A stretch of DNA of 20,899 nt. It comes from Anaerolineales bacterium. Lineage in GTDB: Bacteria > Chloroflexota > Anaerolineae > Epilineales > JAANWY01. The notes beneath the pieces are model-generated. The model was given only the letters and a program-made list of their open reading frames with translations. It had not been told where the DNA came from and ran no database searches. Below are positions 20,121 to 20,899 of the stretch, one piece after another (positions within the stretch are counted from its first letter, which is position 1; every line of letters begins with the position of its first letter). The translations under genes and the position numbers were made by a program. Location of the stretch: NCBI GenBank assembly GCA_018263655.1, contig JAANWY010000137.1, forward strand, positions 1-20,899, read 5' to 3'.

Positions 20121-20289
20121 GAATGGAAAATGGAAGGCGGAAGGTGGAAGGTGGAAAGTGGAAAGTGGAAGATGGAAAGGGGAAAATGGAAGGGGGAAGA
20201 GGGAAAGGGGAAAAGGGTGAGAGTCCATCCTCCAACATCCATTCTCCATCCTCCATTCTCCAACTTCCATCCTCCATTCTCCATTCTCC
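20121..20289. repeat. polypurine tract followed by polypyrimidine tract (degenerate GGAAAATG units)
   Basis: About 95 bp of almost pure purine (repeats of TGGAAA/GGAAGG) are followed, after a short TGAGAG spacer, by about 68 bp of pyrimidine-rich TCCATTC/TCCTCCA units. The two halves are roughly complementary, so the block is a low-complexity inverted repeat. It lies between the permease stop and the DppD Shine-Dalgarno. Open frames across it are low-complexity artefacts. Confidence 0.8.
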
Positions 20290-20290
20290 G

Positions 20291-20899
20291 TCACATTCGC
20301 CTCAGACGCGGGAACAGAACCTCTTCGAAGCCGCGGCCGATAAAGAAGCCGGCCATCACGGCAAGCATGATGAACAACCCAGGCGGGATGATCCAGTACC
20401 AGGCCCCGCGCGACATCGCCTGAGAGACAAAAGCATCCTGAAGCATGAAGCCCCAGCTCACCGCCTCGGGGTCGCCGAACCCGAGGAAGCTGACGCTAGC
20501 CTCGGTGAGAATGGCCCAGCCGATAGCCAGCGAACCGTAGAGAAAGGTCAGAGGCAGGATGCTGGGCGCGATGTAGAGGAAGATGGTGCGCAGATCGCTG
20601 GCCCCCGACACCTTGGCCGCACGCACAAACGCCCGCTCCTTGACGACCAGTACCTGCGAGCGGATGACGCGCCCCGTGTCGCGCCACAGCAGGGCGGCCA
20701 TGGCAACCACGATGTTCCAGACACTCGGCTTCAGGAACGCCACTAGGACGATGACGAAGGGCAGGAACGGGATGCCGAAGGCGATGTCGGCCAGGCGCAT
20801 GAGGATGGCTTCGATCCAGCCGCCGTAGTAGCCGGCAATCAGGCCCACCAGCGTGCCCAGAATCGCCACCGCCATCGCCGCCGAGAAGCCGACCAGCAA
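20291..20899 (-). CDS. peptide/nickel-type ABC transporter permease (DppC/OppC-like), N-terminus beyond the window
   Basis: The last 202 or so residues are visible; the frame is open to the window edge. At least four hydrophobic helices are seen, and the EAA loop (about residues 88-112 of the visible part: ERAFVRAAKVSGASDLRTIF) that docks on the ATPases. The SFLGFG and WGFML segments are typical of DppC-type C-termini. It precedes the two ATPase genes on the same strand; a DppB-like permease and a binding protein would be expected further right. Confidence 0.92.
   Translation of the reverse strand: MLVGFSAAMAVAILGTLVGLIAGYYGGWIEAILMRLADIAFGIPFLPFVIVLVAFLKPSVWNIVVAMAALLWRDTGRVIRSQVLVVKERAFVRAAKVSGASDLRTIFLYIAPSILPLTFLYGSLAIGWAILTEASVSFLGFGDPEAVSWGFMLQDAFVSQAMSRGAWYWIIPPGLFIMLAVMAGFFIGRGFEEVLFPRLRRM

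Noticed and set aside
20123..20746. Plus-strand open frames across the polypurine block and the permease
   Set aside because: The first third is low-complexity repeat translation and the rest is antisense to a permease with a clear EAA loop.

Overview
The window looks like a chromosomal segment of a moderately GC-rich bacterium, most likely a member of the Chloroflexota (Anaerolineae-like). This rests on the LysW amino-group carrier, the CoxE/XdhC maturation cluster, the peptidase and glycosidase content, and the very palindrome-rich intergenic DNA. No rRNA gene is present, so the placement is an inference. Nearly every gene is on the minus strand; the one clear exception is a small hypothetical gene at 9621-9872.

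Read along the minus strand from the right edge, the layout is as follows. (1) A peptide/nickel-type ABC importer: a DppC-like permease cut by the window edge, then DppD-like and DppF-like ATPases. A 170-bp polypurine/polypyrimidine block separates the permease from the first ATPase. (2) A medium-chain dehydrogenase/reductase. (3) A molybdenum-hydroxylase maturation operon: CoxE-like VWA protein, XdhC/CoxI N-domain protein, full XdhC, MocA-like nucleotidyltransferase. (4) A two-gene RecF/OLD-like AAA ATPase plus TOPRIM (DUF4276-like) module that resembles known anti-phage ATPase/TOPRIM pairs. The TOPRIM gene is interrupted by a 203-bp palindromic element. (5) A FadM/YbgC-type thioesterase converging on the small plus-strand gene. 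(6) An OmpR-family response regulator and histidine kinase. (7) An S41 (CtpA) protease, an HEXXH lipoprotein metalloprotease and a clan GH-A glycosidase, all exported or surface proteins. (8) lysW at the left edge, behind a leader of about 400 nt. The leader holds a strong promoter, two homologous lysine-rich mini-ORFs and two intrinsic terminators, which suggests attenuation control.

The most striking layer is the intergenic DNA. At least eight short (about 90-205 bp) inverted-repeat elements lie in it, most with nested arms. Five have direct duplications of 7-10 bp at their ends and two are flanked by CTAG, so they behave like MITEs. They have split a TOPRIM gene, duplicated a Shine-Dalgarno sequence inside an operon and placed a perfect 54-bp palindrome ahead of a gene. 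A separate family of small hairpins has an AACAAGTT core with compensatory changes in its stems; one copy appears to supply the -35 box of the two-component operon.
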